This document shows, one piece after another, positions 38,801 through 47,074 of a DNA stretch of 64,000 bases; position 1 is the stretch's first letter, and each line of letters opens with the position of its first letter. Location: assembly GCA_051294375.1 (NCBI GenBank), contig CM119267.1:25307783-25371782 (forward strand), in the 5' to 3' direction. This DNA comes from Paraspadella gotoi. Taxonomy: Eukaryota > Chaetognatha. The notes under the pieces were generated by a model that searched no databases, was not told where the DNA came from, and worked only from the letters and a program-made list of their open reading frames with translations. The position numbers and the translations under genes were made by a program.

Positions 38801-41800
38801 GCTGTGAAGGCTCCGTCTCCGCCCTGAAGAATGACGCCACAATGATTTCAAATCAATTAAAATCAAGGGAGTATGGTGGACTAAAATCCACCAACCGTTC
38901 ATCAGTGACCATTGGTGCAAAGGCAGGTCATTCGCCTCCCACCCAAAGGTCCGGGGTTCTAGCCCGGTGGTCGCCTAGCAGTTAAGAGGGACGGGGCGCT
39001 TAACCGCCTGTAACACGGTGTTAACAGCCTGATCCGAAGCTCAGGGCTGCTATATTGAACGGTTCTGTAACTAACACATAACAATTATTACTGTCTCTTT
39101 AGGGCCTTACTTTTATCGATGAGAGAGAGTAGCCCGCGGCGTTGAGCATAGGGTCGTCGAGGTCGATGTGCTCCATGGCGGATTGTCGGCGCCGAAAGGC
39201 GGTTGACGAGCGTGATAGGAAGACGGGCGAACGCGTGAGCGTGTCGTTGTCATAGTCGTTCGCTAATGCCTGGATGCGTAGGATAAAGATTACCTTACCA
39301 TGATGGAAAAAAAATTGTTGCGGTTAGGAAAACTCGTTAATTTCATTATCAAATATATTTCTGGCGGGTAAAAAGGTTTTAATATGTGACACGTCTTCCT
39401 TAGGACTGAATAAAAAGATTATTTTTTCAACCGCATAAAATTATTTAATGCATACAAATACTCCAAAGGAGGTTGCTTTGTACTATTTTTACCTCTTTTG
39501 ATCCAGGGATTACTACTAATATTGTTATATTATATCTTTGGCGTAATATTTTTTATCATATTTGGGGCAAGCAGTAAAAAGATTGATCCTCTATTAAGTA
39601 AATCAAGGTTTGATAACTTTTATGATACTTATAATATAAAAAAAAAATTCTGGAGCATTTACAACAATAATGTATTTTTAATACAACTTTTTTTTGATAT
39701 ATGAATTAAGATTTGTCCCTGAATCTATCCTAATAGAGATGTTGAAATCACCATTTGACATGAGACTGAGGTGATAAATAAATGAGATACAGCTCATATG
39801 AATCACAGAGGCAAAAGTTTTTGTAAGAGATAGATTCTTAGAATAATACTAAATGAGATTAATATTTTATCAAACTCATTTAATATTATTCTAAGAATAT
39901 CTCTTACAGAAACTCTAACCTCTTGTGATTCATATAAGCTGTATCTCATTTATTTCATCAATCTCATTTGCATATAATAGTAAATCATTTTAAATCCAAA
40001 AGATTTTTGTACCGTTTTATTATTAAGCATAGATTTAATTGATTCATAAATAATTTTGTAATAATTTGAATAGAATAATTATTAAGGCGTAGTGAAAGTT
40101 ACATACGAAAATTCTAAAAGTTAATTAAGAACAACATACCATCAGTGAACATTAATTTGTAAAAAAAATTTATTTTATGTTTTTTAATTTTCGCAGTAGG
40201 CTATATTTATATATAGTACTATCCTTATAAAATCGAAAATTTCAAAATAAGCTTTTCTTAATTTTGATTGCAGATTTGAATTCCTCGTCAAAAGTTGATA
40301 AAAGAAAATATAAATCATTTTTAAAAATTCTTTCATTAAGTGGGTTAAAATTTAAAAAAAAACTATATTTAATATATAAAAAGTTAATTTCCAGCTTAAA
40401 ATATAGCTTTTTTTAATTTTTGACCCACTTAATGAATGAATTTTTTAAATTTATTTCATCAACTTTTTATGACGAATCCAAATCTGCAAAAAATCTTAGA
40501 AAAAACTGTTTTGAAATTTAATATTTATTGGTTTAGTACTAGTATAAATATGGCCTACTGCATAAATTGTAAAATCTATTATAAATTTTTTATTACATAA
40601 ATGTTTATTAGTATAATGTTGTTCGTTCTTCACTTTTAGAATTTTAATTAAAGTTATATTTAGGAATTTACTACGCCTTAATAATTATGTCATTAATGAT
40701 TGAGAATTTATCTCTATAGTGGCTGACCTTTTCATAAATCATAAATACTTTATTATTCAAAGGTGAAATCAATGGTCAGCTTGGACCAAGAGCAGTACTC
40801 TCATTAAATTGGTACAAGCAATATAAAAATTATCCATTCATTTAATAAATAAGCTATTTTACCCCTGACTTTGGACAGGCTTTGTGGTTTTAAAGCTTCC
40901 ATCACTTTTACAAGATAAAGACATAGCAGGTCCTTGCAAGCTTTCAATCAAGACTCACACACAGTTGAGTTTATTCACTCCCTGAATACCTGGCTTCCCT
41001 ATCAATGAAGTAGCATGTTTCAAAGTTTTTTTCAATTATATAAAAAGACCGCTCCTTTAGAGTGTTAGAGTGTTAGAGTCCCATATCTGTAAAGTCTTGC
41101 TCAATGTATTAAATGTTGAATATTTGTATTGAATAAATAATAATTATATTTCTCAGAGGAGTATTTAGCCTGCCGTCCAATTCTCCTCTTCTCTTCTTTC
41201 CTCCTCCTCCTGCCCTAAGTATATTTTGTTCTAGCAATACATTCTCTCGTTTTTATTCTTCGCGAAATATACCATTATTTTTCCTCCATTTCTTCACGCC
41301 TTCAATACCCCTCAAGTTTCTATTTATATTAATAAATCTCAGGTAAACTAAAAGGTAGCGCGAGCACTATCACTGAAGATGCAAGCTATAGATAACAGAA
41401 TAGATATAATAATTCATATACACTGATGTCTCATCTCACGTCATCATTCTACTATTACACAATGATTATTGTATTTTTTATTTAATTCTTAAGTTATTTA
41501 CATTCATAAAATGCCGAAAAATAACTGGAAAGTAACCGCGAAAATTTTTTTTTCCAGCATGGTATTATTTTTTTATCATCATCTTTATTATCATTATGAT
41601 TATTTTCTTGTAAGTTTTTTTCTCAAAGTTGGCTTTGCAATGCCTCTGCTTACAATCCTCGTATTCAGAAAAAAAAAAAAACTTTTTCCAGTATTGTTCA
41701 GTTAGTATAACAAAATTAATTTAATTTGCACCATAATATGAAATAGGCCATAATACGGATTGGTTAAAAACCATTTCAGCTATTTCTAATCATATAAGAG

Positions 41801-44800
41801 TAACATTTTTGAAACTTTTAGGAAAAAGAAATGTCCATTTTTGTCCATTTTCACTTTCGTCTTCAAATTTGAATGCCATTGAAAGTTGAGAAAATTTTTT
41901 TATTTTGGAATTCCTTTCTTCCTTATCTTCTTCACCCTTGAGTAAATATCATTCATAGTTCACTTATAAATTAATTTGTAAAAAGCAGAGAAAATATTTC
42001 AGGAATTTCTTTGATTTGGCTCAATGTAAATGCAGAAAAGTAGTGGGAGGGAACATGAATGGGAGAACAAGAAAATGAGAAGGGAGAGAATGAAGAAAGA
42101 AGGGAAAAAAGCATAAAAAAAAGGCAAGGGAGAAAAAAATAGGGAAGTAAAGAAAAGGCGAAAAATAAGGGAAAAAGGAAAGAAAAAGAGGGGGAAAATA
42201 GGGAAAAGAAAAGAAGAGAGAAGGCGAGAAAAAGGATAAAGAAGTCAAATAGTGGCAGAGAAAGGTAGGGTCGTAGAAAAGGTAAGTTACGGCGTGAAAA
42301 GTAGGGAGGAAAGGGGAAGATAAAAATCTTAAAAGCATAAGGATCGTCGCAATCGCAAAAAAAAATCTAGATTGACGACTGTAGTTGGGCATTGCCGAGG
42401 TTCACCCGCTATAAGCATGACTCTTTCAGTTGTGACCTGGTGGCTCATTGAGTAAAGCCATCAGCTCATGACCACTAGGTACCGGGTTCAATCCCAACCT
42501 GGTACCTACCCTGCGGGAAGAGTGAGGACGGCCAAAAGCCGCCTTGGGGGCGTGGCAAACCCTCAAGCCTGTTCCAAGCCCGACCCGTTCCATGTCTGCA
42601 AGAGGGGTTTTAGGAGTTACGTAGGACTAAGCTCTGACGAAAAAAGCCAGAGGTTTTTTTATTATATTCTTTTACCGGTCAATGTAGAATAATGGCAATA
42701 TTGCTATTGTTAAGTTTCAAAAAAATCGCGAATCCTAAATATAGAAAATATTACCAAAACCTTCGGAAAATCACCCCTTCTTTGAAAGATTTTCGCCATA
42801 TAAGATTTTTTCTGAATCTGATCCCGGTTGAAACTCTCAGAATTCCGATCGTTATCTCCTCTTTTACTTTACTTTAAATAAAAATTTCCACCAAAATGGA
42901 CTAATTCACTTTACCATGATCGTATCATATCAAAATAACCTAATAAAATATAAAGAAAAATTTTGAGAGCCCTTGGACACTTTGCCAAAGATTCCAAAGT
43001 TTGGACCTCATTTGTTGACAGGAACATACCTCAGTTACGTTTATTCGTTTTGAAGGAAAAAAATCCCTTTCATTTCTATAATAAAATCAGAGATGGAAAA
43101 TTTTTCCGTCCAGAAGCAGTCTATTTGTTCTGGCTTGTTTGATATCAGAGTGTTGTGATGATTTGACAGAGAAAAAAATGCGAGCCCTTCAGATGCAACA
43201 GATCGGAATCAAGTGTTTTTACATCGATATTTTACCAGAATTTTTACCAGGAGCGTTTATATTGTTTGGTAGTCAGATTTGAACGAAAATCTCATTGAAA
43301 GTCTTTTTTCCCTTATTTTTCGCCTTTTCTTTACTTCCCTATTTTTTTCTCCCTTTGCCTTCTTTTTTATGCTTTTTTCCCTTTCTTTCTCATTCTCTCC
43401 CCTTCTCATTTTCTTGTTCTCCCATTCATGTTCCCTCCCACTACTTTTCTGCATTTACATTGAGCCAAATCAAAGAAATTCCTTAATATGCAATTTCAAC
43501 TATTTTTGTTTAATAAATTATAATAAAAACTAAAGCTGCGACTTTTTGACTTGTCAACTTTAAAATTAATTTATAAGTGAACTATGAATGATATTTACTC
43601 AAGGGTGAAGAAGATAAGGAAGAAAGGAATTCCAAAATAAAAAAATTTTCTCAACTTTCAATGGCATTCAAATTTGAAGACGAAAGTGAAAATGGACAAA
43701 AATGGACATTTCTTTTTCCTAAAAGTTTCAAAAATGTTACTCTTATATGATTAGAAATAGCTTGAAATGGTTTTAACCAATCCGTATTATGGCCTATTTC
43801 ATATTATGGTGCAAATTAAATTAATTTTGTTAATACTAACTGAACAATACTGGAAAAAGTTTTTTTTTTCTGAATACGAGGATTGTAAGCAGAGGCATTG
43901 CAAAGCCAACTTTGAGAAAAAAACTTACAAGAAAATAATCATAATGATAATAAAGATGATGATAAAAAAATAAATACCATGCTGGAAAAAAAAATTTTCG
44001 CGGTTACTTTCCAGTTATTTTTCGGCATTTTAATGTAAGAATTAAAAAAAAAATCAATATCGTGAAATATAGGAGTGAGACTCAGGTTATGAATTATATA
44101 TTATTTGTTACTTGCATCTTCAGTGATAGTGCTCGCGCTACCTTTTTAGTTTACCTGAGATTTATTAATATAAATAGAAACTTGAGGGGTATTGAAGGCG
44201 TGAAGAAATGGAGGAAAAATAATGGTATATTTCGCGAAGAATAAAAACGAGAGAATGTATTGCTAGACAAAATATACTTAGGGGCAGGAGGAGGAGGAAA
44301 GAAGAGGAAGAGGAGAATTGGACGGCAGGCTAAATACTCCTCTGAGAAATATAATTATTATTTATTCAATACAAATATTCAACATTTAATACATTGAGCA
44401 AGGACTTTACAGATATGGGACTCTAACACTAACTCTAACACTCTAAAGGAGCGGTCTTTTTATATAATTGAAAAAAACTTTAAAACATGCTACTTCATTG
44501 ATAGGGAAGCCAGGTATTCAGGGAGTGAATAAACTCAACTGTGTGTGAGTCTTGATTGAAAGCTTGCAAGGACCTGCTATGTCTTTATCTTGTAAAAGTG
44601 ATGGAAGCTTTAAACCAGCAATGCCTGTCCAAAGTCAGGGGTAAAATAGCTTATTTATTAAATGAATGGATAATTTTTATATTGCTTGTACCAATTTAAT
44701 GAGAGTACTGCTCTTGGTCCAAGCTGACCATTGATTTCACCTTTGAATAATAAAGTATTTATGATTTATGAAAAGGTCAGCCACTATAGAGATAAATTCT

Positions 44801-47074
44801 CAATCATTAATGACATAATTATTAAGGCGTAGTAAAATTCCTAAATATAACTTTAATTAAAATTCTAAAAGTGAAGAACGAACAACATTATACTAATAAA
44901 CATTTATGTAATAAAAAAATTTATAATAGATTTTACAATTTATGCAGTAGGCCATATTTATACTAGTACTAAACCAATAAATATTAAAATTTCAAAACAG
45001 TTTTTTCTAAGATTTTTTTGCAGATTTGGATTCGTCATAAAAAAGTTGATGAAAAGAAATAATTCTTTTTAAAAAATTCATTCATTAAGTGGGTCAAAAA
45101 ATAAAAAAGCTATATTTTAAGCTGGAAATTAACTTTTTATATATTTAAATATAGTTTTTTTAAAATTTTAACCCACTTAATGAAAGAATTTTTAAAAATG
45201 ATTTATATTTCTTCTTTATCAACTTTTGACGAGGAATTCAAATCTGCAATCAAAATTAAGAAAAGCTTATTTTGAAATTTTTCGATTTTATAAGGATAGT
45301 ACTATAATATAAATATAGCTACTGCGAAAATTAAAAACATAAAATAAATTTTTTTACAAATTAATGTTCACTGATGGTATGTTTGTTCTTAATTAACTTT
45401 TAGAATTTTCGTATGTAACTTTCACTCGCCTTAATAATTATTCTATCAAATTATTAACAAAATTATTTATGAACTCAATTAAATCTATGCTTAATAATAA
45501 AACGGTACAAAAATCTTTTGGATTTAAAATGATTTACTATTATATGCAAATGAGATTGATGAAATAAATGAGATACAGCTTATATGAATCACAAGAGGTT
45601 AGAGTTTCTGTAAGAGATATTCTTAGAATAATATTAAATGAGTTTGATAAAATATTAATCTCATTTAGTATTATTCTAAGAATCTATCTCTTACAAAAAC
45701 TTTTGCCTCTTGTGATTCATATGAGCTGTATCTCATTTATTTTATCACTCTCAGTCTCATGTCAAATGGTGATTTCAACATCTCTATTAGGATAGATTCA
45801 GGGACAAATCTTAATTCATATATCAAAAAAAAGTTGTATTAAAAATACATTATTGTTGTAAATGCTCCAGAATTTTTTTTTTATATTATAAAGTATCAAT
45901 AAAAGTTATCAAACCTGATTTACTTAATAGAGGATCAATCTTTTTTACTGCTTGCCCCAAATATGATAAAAAATATTACGCCAAAGATATAATATTAACA
46001 ATATTAGTAGTAATCCCCTGGATCAAAAGAGGTAAAAATAGTACAAAGCAACCTCCTTTGGGAGTATTTGTATGCATTAAATAATTTTATGCGGTTGAAA
46101 AATAATCTTTTTATTCAGTCCTAAGGAAGACGTGTCACATATTAAAACCTTTTTACCCGCCAGAAATATATTTGATAATGAAATTAACCGAGTTTTCCTA
46201 ACCGCAACAATTTTTTTTCCATCATGGTAAGGTAATCTTTATCCTACGCATCCAGGCATTAGCGAACGACTATGACAACGACACCGCTCACCGCGTTCGC
46301 CCGTCTTCCTATCACGCTCGTCAACCGCCTTTCGGCGCCGACAATCCCGCCATGGAGCACATCGACCTCGACGACCCTATGCTCAACGCCGCGGGCTACT
46401 CTCTCTCATCGATAAAAGTAAGGCCCTAAAGAGACAGTAATAATTGTTATGTGTTAGTTACAGAACCGTTCAATATAAGCAGTCCCTGAGCTTCGGATCA
46501 GGCTGTAACACCGTGTTACAGGCGGGTTAAGCGCCCCGTCCCTCTTAACTGCTAGGCGACCACCGGGCTAGAACCCCGGACCTTTGGGTTGGGAGGCGAA
46601 TGACCTGCCTTTGGCACCAATGGTCACTGATGAACGGTTGGTGGATTTTAGTCCACCATACTCCCTTGATTTTAATTGATTTGAAATCATTGTGGCGTCA
46701 TTCTTCAGGGCGGAGACGGAGCCTTCACAGCGCATCCAGTCAACGTCGTCGACGACCAAACGGCGCCGCCGATTTACTGGCCATCGGACGGACCCGCCCA
46801 TCGCCCCCTCTCTTCCTACAATCCTTACATCTCCAATTCTCTCGACAACGTCGACGGCAGCACCTTCCGCGGCCCCGGCGCGGGGCGCGGAAACGTCGCA
46901 CCTCCGGCGGCGCGGAGTCCCTTCATTCTGGACTACGACGGAGACTACGAGAAAAAACCGGAAATGAATGGCTACGATTCCGGATACTCGGCTGAAGATC
47001 ATCCGGTGGCGGCGCCGCAACGCCAGCCCACCAAAGTCGGCGGGAAGAGAACCATTTACGAGGTCGTCGTTTGA
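8881..47074 (+). CDS. Nephrin/SNS-like immunoglobulin-superfamily transmembrane receptor (10 exons)
   Basis: Exons: 8881-9015, 10567-10716, 15043-15141, 15249-15446, 15747-15943, 16889-17702, 17832-18737, 26293-26640, 46256-46417 and 46709-47074. All junctions are GT-AG and the frame stays open for 1124 residues. Order: signal peptide (MTQRISLVFLVLFLDFSLTK), seven Ig-like domains (late Cys motifs include NYSCLATN, GMYECRATN, GKYECWGEN, SFKCSATN, GDYECVATN), one fibronectin III domain (PDPPTNFRADNVTYKDVTLR), a juxtamembrane region, and a membrane span (LIILIIIILIICCCCC) with a Cys cluster and a basic stop-transfer. The cytoplasmic tail is rich in Pro, Asp and Tyr and ends IYEVVV, a possible class II PDZ ligand. 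The layout matches nephrin/SNS/Hibris adhesion receptors rather than Kirre, which lacks FN3. In Ig7 the first core Cys is replaced (GSIKHVV). Exons 9-10 are assigned from the right arm of a large inverted repeat; extra small exons in the 19.6 kb gap are possible. Confidence 0.8.
9059..10530 (+). mobile_element. 5'-hairpin repeat family, copy 2 (diverged, enlarged), receptor intron 1
   Basis: It begins AGCCGGATTTGCTTATCAGC and ends in GGCAGATCCGACATTGTTTG then CTCAAACTTGTT. The 5' hairpin has decayed by substitutions. Extra sequence between about 9200 and 10000 has no counterpart in the shorter copies and may be a further insertion. The 3' end lies about 35 bp before exon 2, so it occupies almost the whole intron. 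Confidence 0.7.
11607..11745. repeat. Direct repeat pair (GATGAGCGGTATTTATTGTA)
   Basis: A unit of about 30 bp (GATGAGCGGTATTTATTGTA then GAGAGC) appears at about 11607 and again at about 11714, separated by roughly 75 bp of unrelated sequence. Confidence 0.75.
12304..13075. repeat. Two-and-a-bit copies of a ~370-380 bp tandem repeat with internal hairpin
   Basis: Unit 1 runs from about 12304 to 12683 and unit 2 from about 12684 to 13047, with a third copy cut off after the CTGATGTCTTTT start. Each unit contains the inverted pair AAACATCAGATT / AATCTGATGTTT about 20 bp apart (12536-12586 and 12902-12951). The copies differ by many substitutions, so the duplication is not recent. Confidence 0.75.
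13119..13690. repeat. 18-bp minisatellite (CATAATTTGGTCAACTGG)
   Basis: About 30 imperfect copies of CATAATTTGGTCAACTGR stand head to tail over roughly 570 bp; a second variant (CTTGCAGAATTTAGTCAA) alternates near the 3' end. The long frames through it, of QLTKLC type, are a consequence of the repeat period being a multiple of three. Confidence 0.92.
14624..14780. repeat. Foldback unit with hammerhead-like core, copy 1
   Basis: The inverted pair GTAGAAATAAGTTTGAGTTT and AAACTCAAACTTATTTCTAC encloses about 100 bp. The enclosed part includes CTGAAGA-A-GGCTT-loop-AAGCC-GAAAC at 14686-14715. This matches the CUGANGA...GAAA arrangement of a hammerhead ribozyme, with one extra A before helix II. 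Confidence 0.55.
16020..16875 (+). mobile_element. 5'-hairpin repeat family, copy 3, receptor intron 5
   Basis: It starts AGTCGGATCTGC, with part of the hairpin deleted, then CTTTGTCGGTCCGCCCCCTC. It has the TTAATTAA-rich core and ends GGCAGATCCGACATTGTTTG then CTCAAACTTGTTC. The last base is about 13 bp from the exon 6 acceptor, so the splice site sits at the edge of the element. Confidence 0.8.
18850..19110 (+). repeat. Dispersed repeat C (ATCGTCGCAATCGC / GATTAAATTTGGGTGTATGA)
   Basis: This block, with TCGTCGCAATCGCTTTGCGT near its start and GATTAAATTTGGGTGTATGA in the middle, recurs at 27025-27330 and 27485-27740, and inverted at 30985-31160 and 31430-31575. CT-rich stretches follow most copies. 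Its boundaries are not sharp and no coding frame is conserved. Confidence 0.65.
19627..22292 (-). mobile_element. 5'-hairpin repeat family, copy 4 (interrupted), receptor intron 7
   Basis: On the plus strand it opens AACAAGTTTGAGCAAACATT and closes with GGGATCTGCTGATGACGAGC then ATATCCGAC, the degenerate hairpin end. About 1.4 kb of unrelated sequence (20600-21970) interrupts the usual layout. That insert resembles the repeat tails at 30620-30980 and 43020-43300. Confidence 0.65.
22341..22376 (-). ncRNA. Hammerhead-ribozyme-like core, copy 2
   Basis: On the minus strand: CTGATGA-A-GGCTT-GAATCA-AAGCC-GAAAC-ATGT. All conserved hammerhead core bases (CUGANGA and GAAA) are present and helix II can form. 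One extra A sits between the core and helix II, and helix III is short and unclear. Penelope-like retroelements are known to carry such minimal hammerheads. Catalysis is not established. Confidence 0.4.
24531..24570 (+). ncRNA. Hammerhead-ribozyme-like core, copy 3
   Basis: CTGATGA is followed by an imperfect helix II (GACTC / GATTC) and then GAAACATGTCTGG. About 60 bp downstream comes an AAACTTATTTCC segment like that flanking copies 1 and 2, which suggests a common source element. Helix II is weaker here than in the other two copies. Confidence 0.35.
24839..25616 (+). mobile_element. 5'-hairpin repeat family, copy 5 (best preserved), receptor intron 7
   Basis: The 5' end AGTCGGATCTGCTTTCAGCA then GATCCCGAC forms a perfect hairpin. 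The GTCCGTCCGTCC run, TTAATTAA core and 3' GGCAAATCCGACATTGTTTG then CTCAAACTTGTT are all present. Similar TACTAAAATTTTT and TACTAAATTTTTTT strings flank the two ends and may be a 13-14 bp target duplication, which would favour a retrotransposed element over a cut-and-paste one. Confidence 0.78.
28370..28620. repeat. Degenerate (CTTTCTTTC)n pyrimidine tract
   Basis: About 250 bp of nearly pure pyrimidine on the plus strand is built from TTTCTTTCC and TATTCTTTCTTTCC units. Such mirror-symmetric tracts can form triplex DNA and often disturb sequencing. Confidence 0.9.
30385..30625 (+). mobile_element. tRNA-Met-like SINE, copy 1
   Basis: The head has an A-box-like TGGCTCATTGAGTAAAGCAT, an anticodon-loop-like CTCATGA (CAT anticodon), and a B box GGGTTCAATCC at tRNA spacing, closed by a GGTACC stem. 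A non-tRNA body (GCGGGAAGAGTGAGGACGGC ... GTTCCATGTCTGCAAGAGG) follows. This is the usual layout of a tRNA-derived SINE. A second copy lies at 42427-42665. Confidence 0.75.
31834..31858. other. Assembly gap (25 N)
   Basis: A run of 25 unknown bases separates two stretches that are each the reverse complement of sequence elsewhere in the window. Confidence 0.99.
31859..32274 (-). mobile_element. AAGGCGTAGT terminal-repeat family, truncated copy at the gap
   Basis: It ends TTTTACTACGCCTT at 32274. The other terminus is missing because the sequence is cut off by the N run. It corresponds to the copy at 53359-53965 in the other arm. Confidence 0.7.
32325..32545 (-). mobile_element. Second SINE-like family (SINE-2), left-arm outer copy
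   Basis: On the minus strand it runs from a GGTGGA...TCCACCAACCGTTCAT start through GGTTCTTGCCGGTGGTCGCC to ACGGTTCTGTCACTAACACA. It mirrors 53080-53330. Confidence 0.65.
32702..35837 (-). pseudogene. GRWD1: Broken reverse-strand copy of GRWD1 exons 1-6 (left arm)
   Basis: Exon counterparts, in transcript order: 35533-35837, 35141-35424, 34656-34914, 33744-33896, 33112-33265 and 32702-32812. A base is missing just after the start codon (TCAGCGAAG for TCAGACGAAG). The poly-glycine run is shorter, the exon 3 acceptor AG reads AC, and an extra base disrupts the exon 6 acceptor. It cannot make the protein as written, but exon 4 here is longer than in the right arm and retains the GHKDSVE-type WD40 segment deleted there. 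Either this is a decayed inverted duplicate or, as I prefer, a low-quality assembled copy of the same locus. Confidence 0.75.
33905..34560 (-). mobile_element. Two tandem TATGGC-family copies in the left-arm GRWD1 intron 3
   Basis: Two blocks ending (in plus orientation) ...GGCAACCCGGCTGTTGCCAT lie at about 33945-34131 and 34318-34560. They are separated by a spacer with CTACGACAAACGCCTATGCC repeated twice. They correspond to 51043-52014 in the right arm. Confidence 0.7.
35838..38458. other. Left-arm copy of the spacer between the receptor and GRWD1 genes
   Basis: About 2.6 kb of AT-rich DNA matches 47075-49735 in reverse. No conserved frame, tRNA or structured RNA was recognised in either copy. 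Confidence 0.6.
38459..39269 (-). pseudogene. Broken reverse-strand copy of receptor tail exons 10 and 9 (left arm)
   Basis: Exon 10 copy: 38459-38823, 365 bp against 366 in the right arm, lacking one C in the codon pair for NPYIS. Exon 9 copy: 39111-39269, 159 bp against 162, with three separate C deletions, each inside a CC pair. The reading frame is lost in exon 10 while splice sites and nearly all other bases agree. The pattern is that of consensus errors more than of selection-free decay. Confidence 0.78.
38869..39108 (+). mobile_element. SINE-2, left-arm inner copy (between receptor exon copies)
   Basis: It begins with the hairpin TGGTGGACTAAAATCCACCA. It then carries an A-box-like GGTGCAAAGGCAGGTCATTC and a B-box-like GGTTCTAGCCC at tRNA-like spacing, and ends ACTGTCTCTTTAGGGC. 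The tRNA origin is less certain than for the first SINE. Confidence 0.6.
39765..39990. mobile_element. Palindromic MITE (ATAAATGAGATACAGCT)
   Basis: The two halves meet near 39865: GATACAGCTCATATGAATCA at the left pairs with TGATTCATATAAGCTGTATC at the right. AAATGAGATTAATATTTTAT marks the centre. Its twin in the other arm is at about 45555-45775. Confidence 0.75.
40084..40679. mobile_element. AAGGCGTAGT terminal-repeat family, left-arm inner copy
   Basis: Ends are AAGGCGTAGTGAAAGTTACA and the inverse of TTTACTACGCCTT, flanked by TTA/TAA-rich sequence. The interior is internally symmetrical: TGATTGCAGATTTGAATTCC and a GACGAATCCAAATCTGCA-type partner. It is non-coding. Confidence 0.75.
40776..41000 (+). 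repeat. Dispersed repeat F (CCCTGACTTTGGACAGGC)
   Basis: A block including CCCTGACTTTGGACAGGCTT and CATAGCAGGTCCTTGCAAGC recurs inverted at about 44520-44730 (other arm) and, independently, at 63397-63600 in a striatin intron. Confidence 0.75.
42176..43306. repeat. Spacer of the giant inverted repeat, containing a direct copy of 30127-30983
   Basis: The first 840 bp (42181-43020) match 30127-30983 in the same orientation, purine-rich start and SINE included. The rest (43021-43306) resembles 21660-21960 loosely, so it is part of a longer dispersed repeat. No gene was seen. Confidence 0.8.
42427..42665 (+). mobile_element. tRNA-Met-like SINE, copy 2
   Basis: Same A box, CTCATGA loop, B box and body as the copy at 30385, differing by a few one-base indels. 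It lies in the direct repeat shared by the two fold-backs, so it may be the same genomic copy assembled twice. Confidence 0.75.
44824..45432. mobile_element. AAGGCGTAGT terminal-repeat family, right-arm inner copy
   Basis: Mirror of 40084-40679. The 3' terminus reads ACTCGCCTT, missing two bases relative to the other copies. Confidence 0.72.
46425..46665 (-). mobile_element. SINE-2 in the intron between receptor exons 9 and 10
   Basis: It fills most of the 291-bp intron 46418-46708, starting a few bases after the donor. On the minus strand the hairpin TGGTGGACTAAAATCCACCA, the GGTTCTAGCCC box and the ACGGTTCTGTAACTAACACA end are all present. Confidence 0.65.

Larger units (their letters stand above)
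31859..42175 (-). repeat. Left arm of the giant inverted repeat
   Basis: This arm is the reverse complement of 43307-53785 over about 10.3 kb. Reading inward it holds: a truncated AAGGCGTAGT-family element (31859-32274), a SINE-2 copy, GRWD1 exon copies 6 to 1 (32702-35837), an intergenic stretch, receptor exon copies 10 and 9 (38459-39269), another SINE-2 copy between those exons, a palindromic MITE, an AAGGCGTAGT-family element (40084-40679), and AT-rich DNA. In the coding parts the observed differences from the right arm are mainly single-base deletions. Confidence 0.9.

Noticed and set aside
32702-39269. A second functional GRWD1 and receptor tail on the minus strand
   Set aside because: Frame breaks, lost splice sites and lack of exon 7 and of upstream receptor exons make an independent gene unlikely.
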